11,111 bases of DNA from Lojkania enalia (lineage: Eukaryota; Ascomycota; Dothideomycetes; Pleosporales). Position numbers and translations under genes: made by a program. The notes beneath the pieces are model-generated. The model made no database searches. It was not told where the DNA came from and saw nothing but the letters and a program-made list of their open reading frames with translations. Position 1 is the stretch's first letter, and each line of letters opens with the position of its first letter. Positions 1 to 9,384 of this stretch are shown here, in pieces. The DNA lies in contig ML986935.1 in the NCBI GenBank assembly GCA_010094045.1, positions 7,268 through 18,378 of the forward strand. The letters run 5' to 3'.

Positions 1-354
1 GATATATTTAAATAAATAATCGATGCGATATTATTAAAGAGGCTGTTACTAGTAGTATTAAGTTCTTCTATATAATATAATAGTATAGATAAGATAATAG
101 GTCTAAATGCAGCACAAATCTACTTAGAGGTATATAAGAGTACGTAGGGGTTTAGGGACCTAAGAATTCTATTAACACCTATAGGCCTTGTACGAAAGGA
201 TATAGAAGAACTACTAAGCTACTTATAAGGGAGTATGCAACTATATACAGAAGGGAAAAGGGGTAGAACCGGGGGTAGGATAAGATAAGTAAAAAGCTTT
301 AGGATAAGGTTGTATATAAAGCTTTTCGTAGAACGATTTCTTTGTATCGTTACA
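1..354 (+). other. Unassigned sequence; weak decayed reading frame
   Basis: No family is recognised here. Frame 1 on the plus strand runs the whole length with stops only of the TAA/TAG type (13, 73, 145, 226, 286) and then stays open to the TAA at 364. That is the pattern of a RIP-damaged coding sequence, and the middle part is acidic to mixed (KDIEELLSYL at roughly 207-236). The stretch 100-300 keeps more G, with several GGG runs, than the rest of the window, and I find no second copy of it here. It could be the 3' end of an unidentified element or plain unique sequence. It meets the minus-strand transposase tail at about 355. Confidence 0.25.
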
Positions 355-860
355 ATTATAGCCTAAATTTCCTTCTTATTATCCTTTTTAGCAATAATTA
401 TCTCTTTTTATACTTTTATTAGGGTCTCTTATACTTAAATCCGCCTTTTTTTCTACTATTTCTATTTTATTACTACTTTATTTACCTTTTAAAGGCTAAT
501 AATTTTATTATATATTAACCCGATCTAATATATTACTTTTATAAAGCCTTTTTTAAGCTAATTTAGTTTCTTAATAATAGAAGTTAGTAAAAAGCTTATA
601 TCTCTTTAAATCTGATTATAAATTAATATTAATTAAGCTTTTAGCTCGCGCATATTACTTAGTATTTTTACTTTCTATAGGGTATTATTTTATACTAGTA
701 GTATTAGTATATAAAGCTTTATATTAAGCTTTAAAAGTACTACTTTTAAATTAAATAGAACTAAACTAGCTTCTTAAAAGTTTATATAGATATTATGCTT
801 TATAATTAATATATTAAAAGCAGCTTTAAAGGTTAAAAAGAACTTAAGTTTTATAATATA
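355..860. repeat. Direct repeat A, copy 1 (transposase tail)
   Basis: A 506-bp segment repeated in the same orientation at 1097-1603, 742-743 bp downstream. The copies differ mostly by transitions and by one base in a T run (near 450 and 1195). Homology stops sharply at 860/861 and 1603/1604, where different transposase sequences adjoin. Confidence 0.9.
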
Positions 861-1096
861 CCTTATAAGTAAGCGCTCTATATAAGCGAGCGGTCTACCC
901 TATTAACTTTTTTAACCTTTATATACGTATAGCTTAATAACTAAATAATATAATAGCAATTTATAACTTATACGATTATTTTATAAAAACCTCTATATTT
1001 TTCTAATATATATAAGAATTATACTTAGTTTTATTATAGTAGTTATAGCGCGCTTTATACTATCCGCTTATACCTAATTATACTCTAAATTAGTAT
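355..1096 (-). pseudogene. pogo/Fot1-type DDE_1 transposase remnant (end of catalytic domain and C-terminal tail)
   Basis: Read on the minus strand, 860 to 355 gives the tail typical of fungal pogo/Fot1 transposases: FLTFKAAFN near the start, then a segment with IIKKLNQLKKG (Gln at a TAG), then a basic stretch around KKRR followed by an acidic/basic end. In the family this tail follows the DDE domain, which cuts and joins the transposon ends. The upstream part, 1096 to 861, reads poorly but keeps the end of the DDE domain, with RPLAYIERLLIRY just before the tail; it resembles the plus-strand piece at 9385-9611. All stops are TAA or TAG. The N-terminus and most of the catalytic core are missing. 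The part 355-860 is a direct repeat of 1097-1603. The tail assignment is firm; the exact limits of the upstream part are inferred. Confidence 0.75.
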
Positions 1097-1603
1097 ATTA
1101 TAGCCTGAGTTTCCTTCTTATTATTCTTTTTAGCAATAATTATCTCTTCTTATACTTTTATTAGGGTCTCTTATACTTAAATCCGCCTTTTTTTTCCGCT
1201 ATTTCTATTTTATTACTACTTTATTCGCTTCTTAAAGGCTAACAATTCTATTATATATTAACCCGATCTAATATATCGCTTTTATAGAGCCTTTTTTAAG
1301 CTAATTTAGCTTCTTAATAATAGAAGCTAGTAAAGAGCTTATATCCCTTTAAATCTAATTATAAATTAATATTAATTAAGTTTTTAGCTTATATATATTA
1401 CTTAGTATTTTTACTTCTTATAGGGTATTATTTTATACTAGTAGTATTAGTATATAAAGCTTTATATTAAGTTTTAAAAGTACTACTTTTAGATTAAATA
1501 GAACTAGACTAGCTTTTTAAAAGCTTATATAGATATTATTCTTTATAATTAATATATTAAAAGTAGCTTTAAAAGCTAGAAAGAACTTAAGTTTTATAAT
1601 ATA
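1097..1603. repeat. Direct repeat A, copy 2 (transposase tail)
   Basis: Second copy of the segment at 355-860, here joined to core segment B (1604-2140), whose second copy is at 9612-10125. Confidence 0.9.
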
Positions 1604-2145
1604 GTTAATATAATTATATACTAAGACTAAGATCTAATTTCTATATATATACTTTAATAGTAAATAGTAGCTTATATTTAGTAGCTATAATAGATATAAT
1701 AAATAAGCTAGTATATAGAGTAGAATAATACTCTATTCCTTGTAGAGTTTCTAGAAATTAAGCGAGTTATAACTATTATAGCTATTAAAGATTAGTAGTT
1801 AATATACGTCTATTATATAATCCTTTATATACCTATAAAAGTACTTTAACTACTTAATACTAAGTTTATTTATTATCTAGCCGTTCTTACTAACTATAAT
1901 AGCCTAATTCTTAGATATATTATCGCCTTTATACTAGGTAGAGAGATAGTAGTAGATAGTAATAATAATAAAGGGTAGAAGTATCTAGCTAGTAGTATTA
2001 ATCTTCTAAATTACTAAAATCTATTTATAATTACCTAATTAAATTACCTTTAGCTAATTATATTTCTCTATATCTATAATAACTAGTTATAATAAGATAA
2101 TATCTATTTAAAAGCTAGATTTGTTAAAATTATATATATTCTTAT
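1097..2145 (-). pseudogene. pogo/Fot1-type DDE_1 transposase remnant (catalytic core to C-terminal tail)
   Basis: On the minus strand the core starts at about 2140 with NIYNFNKSSF, the family's YNxDE motif with Asp and Glu changed to Asn and Lys (codons 2123-2125 and 2120-2122). It continues through LGNYK (family PGNRE), the LLIFNSYNS segment (family LLIxDGHxSH; Asp replaced by Asn at 1784-1786) and LLNIS (family QPLDVG; Asn at 1676-1678). It then runs into the same tail as 355-860. Each of these changes is G to A in the coding strand. Stops are TAA/TAG, many at Gln or Trp positions. The HTH DNA-binding N-terminus is absent: homology breaks at about 2145, where repeat D1 begins. All three catalytic Asp positions are Asn, so the copy is dead. 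It is the left-hand partner of 9612-10473. Confidence 0.85.
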
Positions 2146-2353
2146 ATTATATAAAGTTATAAATAAGAATAATAAGACTTATTAACGTTTAGTATTATAT
2201 ACTATATATAGATCTTAGGTGTCGTATAAGAGGATAGCTAAAGAGTAAGCTAAACGTAAAGTAAGTAGGAAGATAAAGAGGAAGAAGAAAATATATATAC
2301 TAAAGCGAGCGTATTATATATAGATATTAAGAGGAATATAAGGATACTATAGT
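2146..2353 (+). repeat. Repeat D, copy 1 (Copia target)
   Basis: One of three copies of a ~210-bp segment (others 8825-9032 and 10475-10683). The last 143 bp, from GATCTT at 2211 to the end, have the same length in all three copies with no gap. Read in the plus frame, the segment gives a basic stretch around GRRKYIY interrupted only by TAA/TAG, so it may be the 3' end of a decayed coding sequence; copy 2 has more of that frame upstream. This copy is cut by the Copia insertion: its last five bases, ATAGT, are the target duplication. Confidence 0.85.
2349..2353. repeat. Target site duplication, left (ATAGT)
   Basis: ATAGT stands directly before the 5' LTR and again at 8005-8009 directly after the 3' LTR. 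The paralogous empty site has ATAAT once at 10679-10683, followed by AGTA and the same lead sequence. Five bases is the usual length for Copia integrases. Confidence 0.9.
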
Positions 2354-2392
2354 TGTTATAGGGATTTTCGGCTAGTCTGCCGAGCTGTATTA

Positions 2393-2446
2393 GATATCGA
2401 CGTACGATATTACGGTCGATATCACGCTGGATATTATACTAGATAT
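2393..2446 (+). repeat. Five GATAT boxes at 12-13 bp spacing in the 5' LTR
   Basis: GATAT starts at 2393, 2406, 2418, 2430 and 2442, so the spacing is 13, 12, 12, 12. The bases after each box often follow a YACG-like pattern, so it reads as a degenerate 12-bp tandem repeat upstream of the TATA-like box. The 3' LTR keeps all five boxes with the same spacing (7840, 7853, 7865, 7877, 7889). Confidence 0.75.
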
Positions 2447-2470
2447 TAGCTAATATACCCCTTTTTCATA

Positions 2471-2480
2471 TATATAAATA
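2471..2480 (+). promoter_or_regulatory. TATA-like box in the 5' LTR
   Basis: TATATAAATA lies 118 bp into the LTR, where a U3/R promoter would be expected. The 3' LTR has ACATAAATAT at the same place (7919-7928). The surroundings are so AT-rich that the motif alone is weak; its place in the LTR is the main support. Confidence 0.4.
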
Positions 2481-2557
2481 TAGCCTACTAGCCATCTTTA
2501 ATCAACCAGTTCAGCTCCTTATCTCCCTCCCTAAGATAAGATTCGCCTCTTACTATA

Positions 2558-2834
2558 GTTATAAACCCAGTTACTGTACTAAAATAGCTGCAACTCAATT
2601 TATATATTACAATCGATATCGCTCCTTTTTATTTAGTATTATAATATCGCGATATTATTATCTTTATCGTTTACTAACGATCTTTAGGCACTTAGCTATT
2701 AGAATTACGTGTAAATTCTATACTTTATAAGCCTATTAACACGTTATATCGTATTTAAGGCTATTTTATTCTCTAGTATTAATATATTCCAGTATATTTC
2801 TAGTATTATAACGGTTATATACTCCTCTATAGTT
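2558..2834 (+). other. Copia 5' leader with presumed primer-binding site
   Basis: This 277-bp stretch between LTR and gag has no convincing reading frame. A primer-binding site should lie in its first ~15 bases (GTTATAAACCCAG...), but I cannot match these to a particular tRNA with confidence, and RIP may have changed them. Confidence 0.45.
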
Positions 2835-5800
2835 ATATCTAAAAAGAAGATACTTAGTACTTTTAGTAATTAAGAGGATTAGCTCGAGCAGTATAAACTA
2901 ATAGCTAGTAGGCTAAGGGTATAGGAATATTTAGATCTAAGCGTACCTCCTAAAAAGGTTAAAATCTATAGGCTAGAACCTCTCCTCTCTAATATAGGTA
3001 AGTTCCGGACCCTAAAGATAAATCTAGAAGGGGAAATAGAAAGATACCCCTCTAGCAGAGTTATATATAAGGAGATAACCTTAATATAAATAACAGATTA
3101 GAACTAGGCAAAGGACTAATATAACTAATAGAAGAAGAATTAGATTAAGATTAACAATACTCTCTATACTATATATAGCGATATTCTAATAATAATATCG
3201 TTTTAATATAAAGTAATACTTAGCAACAATATAACTAGCTACAAGATTCTTAGAATCTTACAGGAAAAGTTAGCGCCTACTATTAAGTCGAGGGAGCAAC
3301 TAATCCAGAAGGAATATTAAGCTCTCCTTAAGTACCCAACTAATAGAGAGGTAGAGAAGTAGCTAAATTAGTAGAATTAGATAATCTATTATACTAAGGC
3401 TGCTAGCTTAGTAGAAGTTTAGGGCCTTAAAGTAGAAAAGGATTTTCTTCTAACAGTTACTAAGAAAGATAAGGTGTAGGCGCTAATCTATATAGTACCG
3501 ATTAACGCTAAAAATAAGCTAGGTAGGATTAATTAACTAATTTCTACGATTAAATAATTAGTATACTAATATACTAATTACTATAGATATTTTAATCTAT
3601 AGAAAGTGCTCAGCTTATTTATAGCTTTACGATATCTATTAATTCCTTAAGCAAATTCTAATAGTACTCTATAGTAGCTTTAAGAAAAATCCGGTTTACA
3701 ATCGCGTACTCTACTACCCTACTTCTATAAGAAGCAGCACTTCTAAAGTAATTACAAGTACGTAAATAAATCGATTAGGCTATTAAACTAGATACTAGAT
3801 TAGGAAATACTAAAAGCCCGAGATAATATTTTAAATAGGAATAACTAGAGGAAAAAGAATGCTCTAAAGGTAAATATAGAAAAATATAAGAAGTTAAAAT
3901 CCTTATTTAATAGTAAAGCCTCTATAAAGGCTGCTAGCCTCTAGAGAAATATCTAGGTAATTTAAAGGGGCAATTTTTCAGCAAGTACTACCCCTAAGAA
4001 AGAAGAGACTAGTATCCTAAATTAGTAGATACTTAATCTAGATTCTAATATCTATATATACAACTCTAAGGCTTTTAATTAGTAGACTACTTAAATAGTA
4101 AATTCTAAAGATAAAATTGTTATAGAAGGTAGTATATACCCTATATTAAAATAGGGTACTATTATAATTACGATTAATTCTCCTACAGGCCTAAGGGATA
4201 TTAAATTAATAGAAGTTACTTACGTCCCTTAATTACTAACTAATATAATAGCCCTAATTAGAAATAGAAAATAAGGTATCTAGTTTAACTTAGGTAGAAA
4301 TTACCTTTACTAGTATAATTACTATAATATCGTTTATTATTTAGAGTTGTTTAACAGCTACTAGCTACTAGATATAGACCTAGTAAAAAGGTCTCTACTT
4401 AATTTACTTTCTAGATATAAGATAGTTGTAGTAATTAAGAAAAAGCTCTTCTATTACTAATAACTAATATAAATTATTTCTTTAGCTAAAGCGTACTAAT
4501 TATTAGATTACCTAAGTAGAGATTTAGTATTAACTCTACTTTAAGTAGCTAAGGGTATCTAGTTGAGCGATTAGAAAGTACTAGTATAGTAAGATTACTA
4601 GATATATATATAAGTAAAGTTATTATAGTAGATTAGCTAGTATAGTTAACTTTACCTAGCTACTAAACTATTTAAGAGAATTGCAATTAATATTATACAA
4701 TTTTAAAAGGACCGTAAGAGGTACTATAATAGTAAAAGATACCTATTTTATATAGTTAATCAGGTGTCCCGGTAGTATAAGAGATTTACGATATACGATT
4801 AGTTAAAATCTACCCTTATAAAAGCCTTTAAAATACTATTAGCAAAAATTAAATAATAGTATAAAAGAAAGATCGTATATATTTATATAGATAACAACTT
4901 AAGCTTTTTAAAACTTATAGAAGTATTACTTAATTAAAGAATTGCAATTAAAGCTCGCGCGCCTTATACACCTAAGTAGAATAGCCTAGTAGAGCGAGTA
5001 GAGTACTAAATTATAACCCGCGCGTGCGCTCTTACGATAAAAAGTAATATTTCTAATAAATATACTAACGAATTAGCTTATACAGTAATATACCTACTTA
5101 ATAAGACGCTGATTATAAGCCTTCGATTTAAAACCCTATATAAGGCCGTTTTTAGCTATAAACTATCTCTTACTTACCTTAGGTTATAAAATCGCGAGCG
5201 TATATTTTAGATAAAACTCTATTAAAAGGTAATAAACTAGCGTTATAGGTACTAATTAGGAAACTCTTATAATATAGGAGTATAAATATATACTAAGTGC
5301 TGATTCTAAAACTAAAATAGGTACTTAATACTAGAAACGTTATATTTAGTAATATTATATCTAGTAAGGAGGAGGAATATCTACTAAAAGAATCTCTAGA
5401 GAAGATTCTTTTTTAAATTAATAATATTAAGAGCTCTATTAATAGTAGTAATAATAAAACGATTAAAGTTGCAGAAGCGATCTATAAGAATTAGTTACCT
5501 AATTAAAATATCCCTACTAAGTTAGCAGGTAATTTAATTAGTAAAAAGGCCTATTAGTAGGAGAATACTATTTTTAAAGAATAAATCGACGATATTACTA
5601 GTAATTAGAGACTTCTAATGCTAGAATCAATACTAGCGCTAGTACTAAGGAATTAAGATACCCCTACAGCACTACTAGTAGATAGTAAGAATACTATATT
5701 TAGCGATAATTTACTATAAAGATGGTAACTATCGTCTCCTTATACTTCTATACCCTTAAGAAGAACAAATAATACCCTGCGGAGGGAAGAAATTAGTAGT

Positions 5801-7603
5801 TAAATATTAAGGGATAATATAATTTAGGGAAGTAGGTCCTTATATAGCTATAAGCCGCCTTAGTTATACTTTACAACCTTTACAGTACTATCTAATAGCG
5901 AGCTAATACCGGTAAATTATATAAAGGAAACTTATACTATTAGAAAATATTATTACAATTAGCTTCTACTAGAACCGAAATACTATAAGGATCTAAAGAA
6001 TTACCCTTTTAGTATTAGCTTCTATAAGGCCTGTCGCGCTAAGTTATAGAAGTAGAAGAATATAAATACCTAGTAAAAGGTAATAATCCTCTAAGACTCT
6101 ACTAAAATTCTCCTAGTAATATAGGTATTTATATATAAATTTGATGAGGACGGTTTCCTATACAAATTTAAGGCTAGATTAGTCGTATGCGGCGATCTAC
6201 AATCTTAATAGGAAGATACTTATACTACTATACTAGCTGCACGAATCTTTTGCTTTTTAATATTAATTGCAACTCATTTTAAACTTAATATATACTAGTT
6301 TAATATTGTTAATATATTCCTTAACTACCGATTAGATAGGTTAATATATATCTATATACTAGAAGGTTTCGTATATAAGTATAGGAAATATTTACAACTA
6401 TAGAAAGCTATATATAACTTTAAGGATGCTCCGAAACTTTAGTATTATAAGCTAGATAGGACTCTAAGGTAATTAGGCCTTAAAATAGTACTAGGAATAT
6501 CTTACTTATATATAAATAATAAGTTAATTATCTTCTTTTATATTAATAATATTATAATCCTAGTTTACCTATTAAATATCTCTACTAAGCAGAAATTTAA
6601 ATCGCAATTAAGTAATAAATATAAACTTTAATCCCTTAGAGATCTAAATTAGTTTCTAGGAGTTTAAGTCGTACGCGATATATAGTAGTATAAGACCTAG
6701 CTACTATAGAACTTATTTATTAATAAAGTAGCAGCGTGATTTAATATTACGGTTAATAAGAAGGCGCTGAATACGCCTCTATATAAGAATATACTACTAG
6801 CTGCTACTAAGGAATCCTCTAATAGGATATTTTACTACTAACAACTAATTAGTTATCTAGCCTAAATTATAGTTTTTATATACTCTAATATCGCGTAAGT
6901 ATACTCGATATTATTATAATACTTCTAGAACCCTAGCAATTATTATATTAATACTACCTTAAGGGTATAGTAATATCTAATTAGTATAAAGTACTTAGCA
7001 ATTATAGTAATAGCTAATAATATATAAAATACCTCTACTATTAGCTAGAATAGTAATATTAATTATATTAACCCTATAAAGTAATTACTATTTTATAACA
7101 CATTTAATACAGCCTTTAGTAATAATCCTAATACTTGTTAAAATTCCTACAGCTATATATTTTAACTTTTTAGAATACTAATCGATTAAAAAGCCTCAAT
7201 TTAGCGTATAGTTATAAAATCGACTACTAAGGCAGAATTATTAGTACTATTAGTTGCCGGATTAGAAATAGAGTAGTAGTAGAAGGCCTTCGCCTTACTG
7301 CGCTTCTATATTAATATATAACTAGTACTACTTTATAATAATTAACAAATAGTAGATATTGTAAATAAGCTGTCTAAGCGTTTTAATACCAAACTTCGCT
7401 ATGTAGATATATACTAGCACTAGCTATATTAAGAAGTAGTAGAGTAGAAACTTATAATCAGTTAGCAACTAATAAATCTAATACTAGCTGATAGCTTTAT
7501 AAAAGTTCTACAGCTGTAATAATACTAAAGGTTTATTAAGCAACTGAAAATAGAAGATATTTCAGCTAGAATCGAATCTCAGGAATTTCTATCAGCTAAA
7601 TAA
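2835..7603 (+). pseudogene. gag-pol: Copia gag-pol polyprotein, RIP-degraded
   Basis: The reading starts near ATA at 2835 (probably a former ATG) and stays in one frame to about 5335, where one lost base moves it to the next frame until TAA at 7601-7603. Gag spans about 2835-4020, with a possible zinc-knuckle remnant around KKQH (3729-3740). The protease follows, with ILN at 4029-4037 where WILDSG is expected. The integrase has Asn for the first Asp (4758-4760) but keeps the second Asp (4890-4892) and the Glu of VER (4992-4994), near APYTPKQN-like residues. In RT (about 6090-6860) KARLVVCGD is clear, the first Asp is Asn (6302-6304), and YVDD reads YINN (6539-6550). RNase H is at about 7180-7570. 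Stops are almost all TAG/TAA, at Gln or Trp sites such as 6122 (WVF), 6296 (YQFD) and 6440 (LWY). The two TGA codons I found in frame (5301, 6737) fit CGA to TGA. Confidence 0.95.
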
Positions 7604-7800
7604 ATCGATTACTAATAAGAATCTTAGGGGGTGATTAAAAATTGATTATAACTCACCCTATATTATATTAAATTGATATTTCTGCAAGCGTACTTAGCTC
7701 TACTACTAGTTACTCTATATAATTTACCTCTTTTAGTATAGTATCTACCTTTATTTTTTTTCGACGCAGCTTCTTCTTCGCAGTTAAAGCTGGGGGGGTA
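7604..7800 (+). other. Copia 3' untranslated region and polypurine tract
   Basis: No coding sequence is seen between the pol stop and the 3' LTR. It ends in a polypurine-type tract, AAAGC then T and seven G (7786-7798), two bases before the LTR; this is the expected primer for plus-strand DNA synthesis. The G run stands out in so AT-rich a region. Confidence 0.75.
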
Positions 7801-8004
7801 TATTATAGGGATTTTCGGCTAGTCTACTAAGCTGTATTAGATATTAACGTACGATATTACGGTCGATATTACGCCGGATATCACGCTAGATATTAGCTAA
7901 TATACCCCTTTTTCATGTACATAAATATGGCCCACTAGCTATCTTCAATCAACCAGTTCAGCTCCTTATCTCCCTCCCTAAGACAAGATTCGCCTCTCAC
8001 TATA
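7801..8004 (+). repeat. 3' LTR of the Copia element
   Basis: 204 bp, starting TATTATAGGG (the TG start changed to TA) and ending CACTATA. Of the 19 differences from the 5' LTR, this copy has the T or A state at 8 and the 5' LTR at 11, so both were mutated after insertion. All five GATAT boxes are kept. Confidence 0.97.
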
Positions 8005-8009
8005 ATAGT
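8005..8009. repeat. Target site duplication, right (ATAGT)
   Basis: Second copy of ATAGT, directly after the 3' LTR. The next bases, AGTA followed by a pyrimidine run and CTCTTT, align with the empty site at 10684 onward. Confidence 0.9.
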
Positions 8010-8117
8010 AGTATTCTCCTCTTTAAAAAGTAGCTGTAATTAACAATTGTAGCTGTAATATAAAAACCTAGTATAACTAGTTGTCTATTTTATATAGGGT
8101 AGAACTATTTCTAACTA
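8010..8117. repeat. Lead of repeat F, copy 1
   Basis: With the ATAGT before it, this 113-bp segment aligns without gaps to 10679-10791. It contains TAGCTGTAAT twice, about 20 bp apart (8031 and 8050), around a degenerate inverted repeat that is cleaner in copy 2 (CAATC-AGC-GATTG). No coding sense is seen. Confidence 0.85.
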
Positions 8118-8553
8118 GCTAGTATTTAGTATAATAAGTAATATACTAAACAAGTTTAATATAGTTATTATATTACTAATAGAACGAGGAACTAGTATCT
8201 AATATAACGATTAATATACTAAATAAGCTTAATATAGTTATTATATTACTAATAGAACGGGGAGTTATTTAACTCTTTAAAGAGCTAGTGGAATAAGAGC
8301 TAGCGTCTAATATAATAAGTAATATATTAAATAAGCTTAATATAGTCGTCGTATTACTAATAGAACGGGGAACTAGCGTCTAGTATAATAAGTAATATAC
8401 TAAATAAGCTTAATATAGCTATTATATTACTAATAAAACGGAGAGTTATTTAACTCTTTAAGGAGCTAATAGAATAGGAACTAGCGTCTAGTACGATAAG
8501 TAATATACTAAATAAGCTTAACATAGTTATTATATTACTAATAGAATAAGGAG
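8118..8553. repeat. Tandem array F, copy 1: alternating 73- and 108-bp steps
   Basis: Units start at 8118, 8191, 8299, 8372 and 8480, so steps are 73, 108, 73, 108 and the higher-order period is 181 bp. Each unit holds a run around ATACTAAATAAGCTTAATA and a hairpin TAATATA-GTTAT-TATATTA; the long steps add about 35 bp with the palindrome GAGTTA-TT-TAACTC. Units differ mainly by transitions. Neither 73, 108 nor 181 keeps one reading frame across the array (108 does, 73 and 181 do not), so coding is unlikely. The array resembles a minisatellite; its source element is unknown. Confidence 0.9.
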
Positions 8554-8571
8554 TAAAGACTATAGTAGAGA

Positions 8572-8634
8572 GAGGATAATAGTACGTTAAGGGAGGACGA
8601 TAATATATTAAGGGAGGATAATAGTACGTACTAA
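8572..8634 (+). repeat. 21-bp in-frame tandem repeat
   Basis: Units begin with GAGG at 8572, 8593 and 8614, each 21 bp, the third incomplete or diverged. In the frame of the following decayed ORF this is a seven-residue acidic repeat of the type REDxNxL. Confidence 0.8.
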
Positions 8635-8824
8635 ATTAAGATTACTAGTTTTAGAGCTTCTACTACTACTGTTATACAAGTAGCTGAATAGCTACTAGAC
8701 TAATATTCTAGCTAGATATTACTAGAAAGAAAAATCTAGATAGAGAATAATAAAGATTTCTATTTAGAGATCTATAGTAGCTATCTAGCTACTATTACTA
8801 TATAACTAGGCGAGCTATTCTAAT

Positions 8825-9032
8825 ATTATAAGAAACTATAAGTAGGAATAATAAAGCTTATTAACGCTTAGTATTATATGCTATATACAGATCTTAGGTA
8901 TTATATAAGAGAATAGCTAAAGAGTAAGCTAAATATAAGATAAGTAGGAAGATAAAGAGGAAGAAGAAAATATATATATTAAAGCGAGCGTGCTATATAT
9001 AGGTATTAGAGAGAACGTAAGGATACTATAAT
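8825..9032 (+). repeat. Repeat D, copy 2
   Basis: Copy of 2146-2353 with GATCTT at 8890 and the same 143-bp 3' part, ending ATAAT at 9028-9032. Here the segment is followed by a transposase HTH fragment rather than by lead F. Confidence 0.85.
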
Positions 9033-9035
9033 ATC

Positions 9036-9381
9036 TTATTTATAAGACTATATTTCTTCTTAATATACTATATAAGTTTAAACTAGCTTTTAATTATTTT
9101 AAAATCTTCGTATAGAGTTTTCTAGCAATTATAAGACTAATTTAAGCGTATCTTAAGCTTAGAAATACGTCTAATAAAGTTTCTAGGCTAATATATATTA
9201 ATCTAGCCTATACTGCGCTTAATAAGCAAATTATTAGTTATATTTTATATAGTAGCTAAAGTAGATATAAATCCTCGCAAATCTAGGTTAAGTATATATT
9301 AAATAATAACCTCCTTTTTAGGTTTTATTAGTCTCTTTAAGTTAGACTTATAATTATATTATAAGTAGATTCTAGTATATT
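9036..9381 (-). pseudogene. pogo/Fot1-type transposase fragment, HTH (CENP-B type) only
   Basis: On the minus strand this reads as the second helix-turn-helix of a pogo/Fot1 transposase: EVII-stop-YILNLDLRGF (family EExLxxYILDLDxRGF), then a PRNFIRR segment (family W..NFV.R), KLKIRLN, YEDFKII and FKLI with KKKY at the end (family WF.L...K.KYGI). The HTH binds the transposon ends. The segment is a second copy of 10132-10473. It stops before the catalytic core, at the junction with repeat D2 (about 9033), and its upstream side joins a plus-strand transposase piece at about 9382. Stops are TAA/TAG. Confidence 0.8.
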
Positions 9382-9384
9382 ATT

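Larger units (their letters stand above)
2354..2557 (+). repeat. 5' LTR of the Copia element
   Basis: 204 bp, starting TGTTATAGGG and ending ACTATA. Canonical LTRs run TG...CA; the end here is TA, as expected from C to T change. It differs from the 3' LTR at 19 sites, all transitions, with no indel. It carries a TATA-like box at 2471-2480 and five GATAT boxes at 12-13 bp spacing (2393-2446). The pyrimidine-rich 3' half (about 2497-2550) is nearly unchanged between the LTRs. Confidence 0.97.
2354..8004 (+). mobile_element. Ty1/Copia LTR retrotransposon, complete but RIP-inactivated
   Basis: A 5651-bp element bounded by 204-bp direct LTRs and a 5-bp target duplication. Internal order is gag, protease, integrase, reverse transcriptase, RNase H; integrase before RT is the Copia (Pseudoviridae) order, opposite to Gypsy. 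The length is normal for the group. The gag-pol frame is interrupted by many TAA/TAG codons, and the RT and integrase catalytic Asp codons are largely Asn, so it cannot be autonomous. The RNase H end (VDIYxHxLYQEVVEQKL...) resembles fungal Copia elements of Pezizomycotina. It lies inside repeat D/F, whose unoccupied paralogue is at 10475-10791. No second insertion is seen within it. Confidence 0.97.
8572..9032 (+). pseudogene. Unrecognised decayed coding frame ending in repeat D2
   Basis: One plus-strand frame runs from the 21-bp repeats through 8641 to the end of repeat D2, about 150 codons. In the parts I translated, the stops were only TAA/TAG, the pattern of the recognised pseudogenes nearby. 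The predicted product begins with acidic repeats, has a middle with RKIxIENNKDFYLEIYSSYL (about 8728-8790), and ends basic with LKSKLN and GRRKYIY. I do not recognise the family. The basic end could be the tail of another pogo-like transposase, but no catalytic domain is seen upstream. Copies D1 and D3 hold only the last ~210 bp. Confidence 0.4.

Noticed and set aside
355..1603. LTR pair of a second retrotransposon (two 506-bp direct repeats, ~240 bp apart)
   Set aside because: The repeats encode a pogo transposase tail on the minus strand, the spacer is too short for an internal domain, and no TG...CA ends or target duplication are seen.
6539..6550. YINN as a functional variant RT motif
   Set aside because: The same G to A change hits the first RT Asp, the integrase and the pogo cores, and the frame is full of stops.
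2835..7603. Alternative genetic code in which TAA/TAG mean Gln
   Set aside because: TAG also stands at conserved Trp positions (6122-6124, 6440-6442), and catalytic Asp codons are Asn. Mutation explains all of these, recoding only the Gln sites.
8118..8553. CRISPR-like array
   Set aside because: Units are whole 73/108-bp tandem copies with no unique spacers between short repeats, and the context is eukaryotic.
8118..8553. Array F as a coding repeat
   Set aside because: Steps of 73 and a total period of 181 shift the reading frame at each turn.
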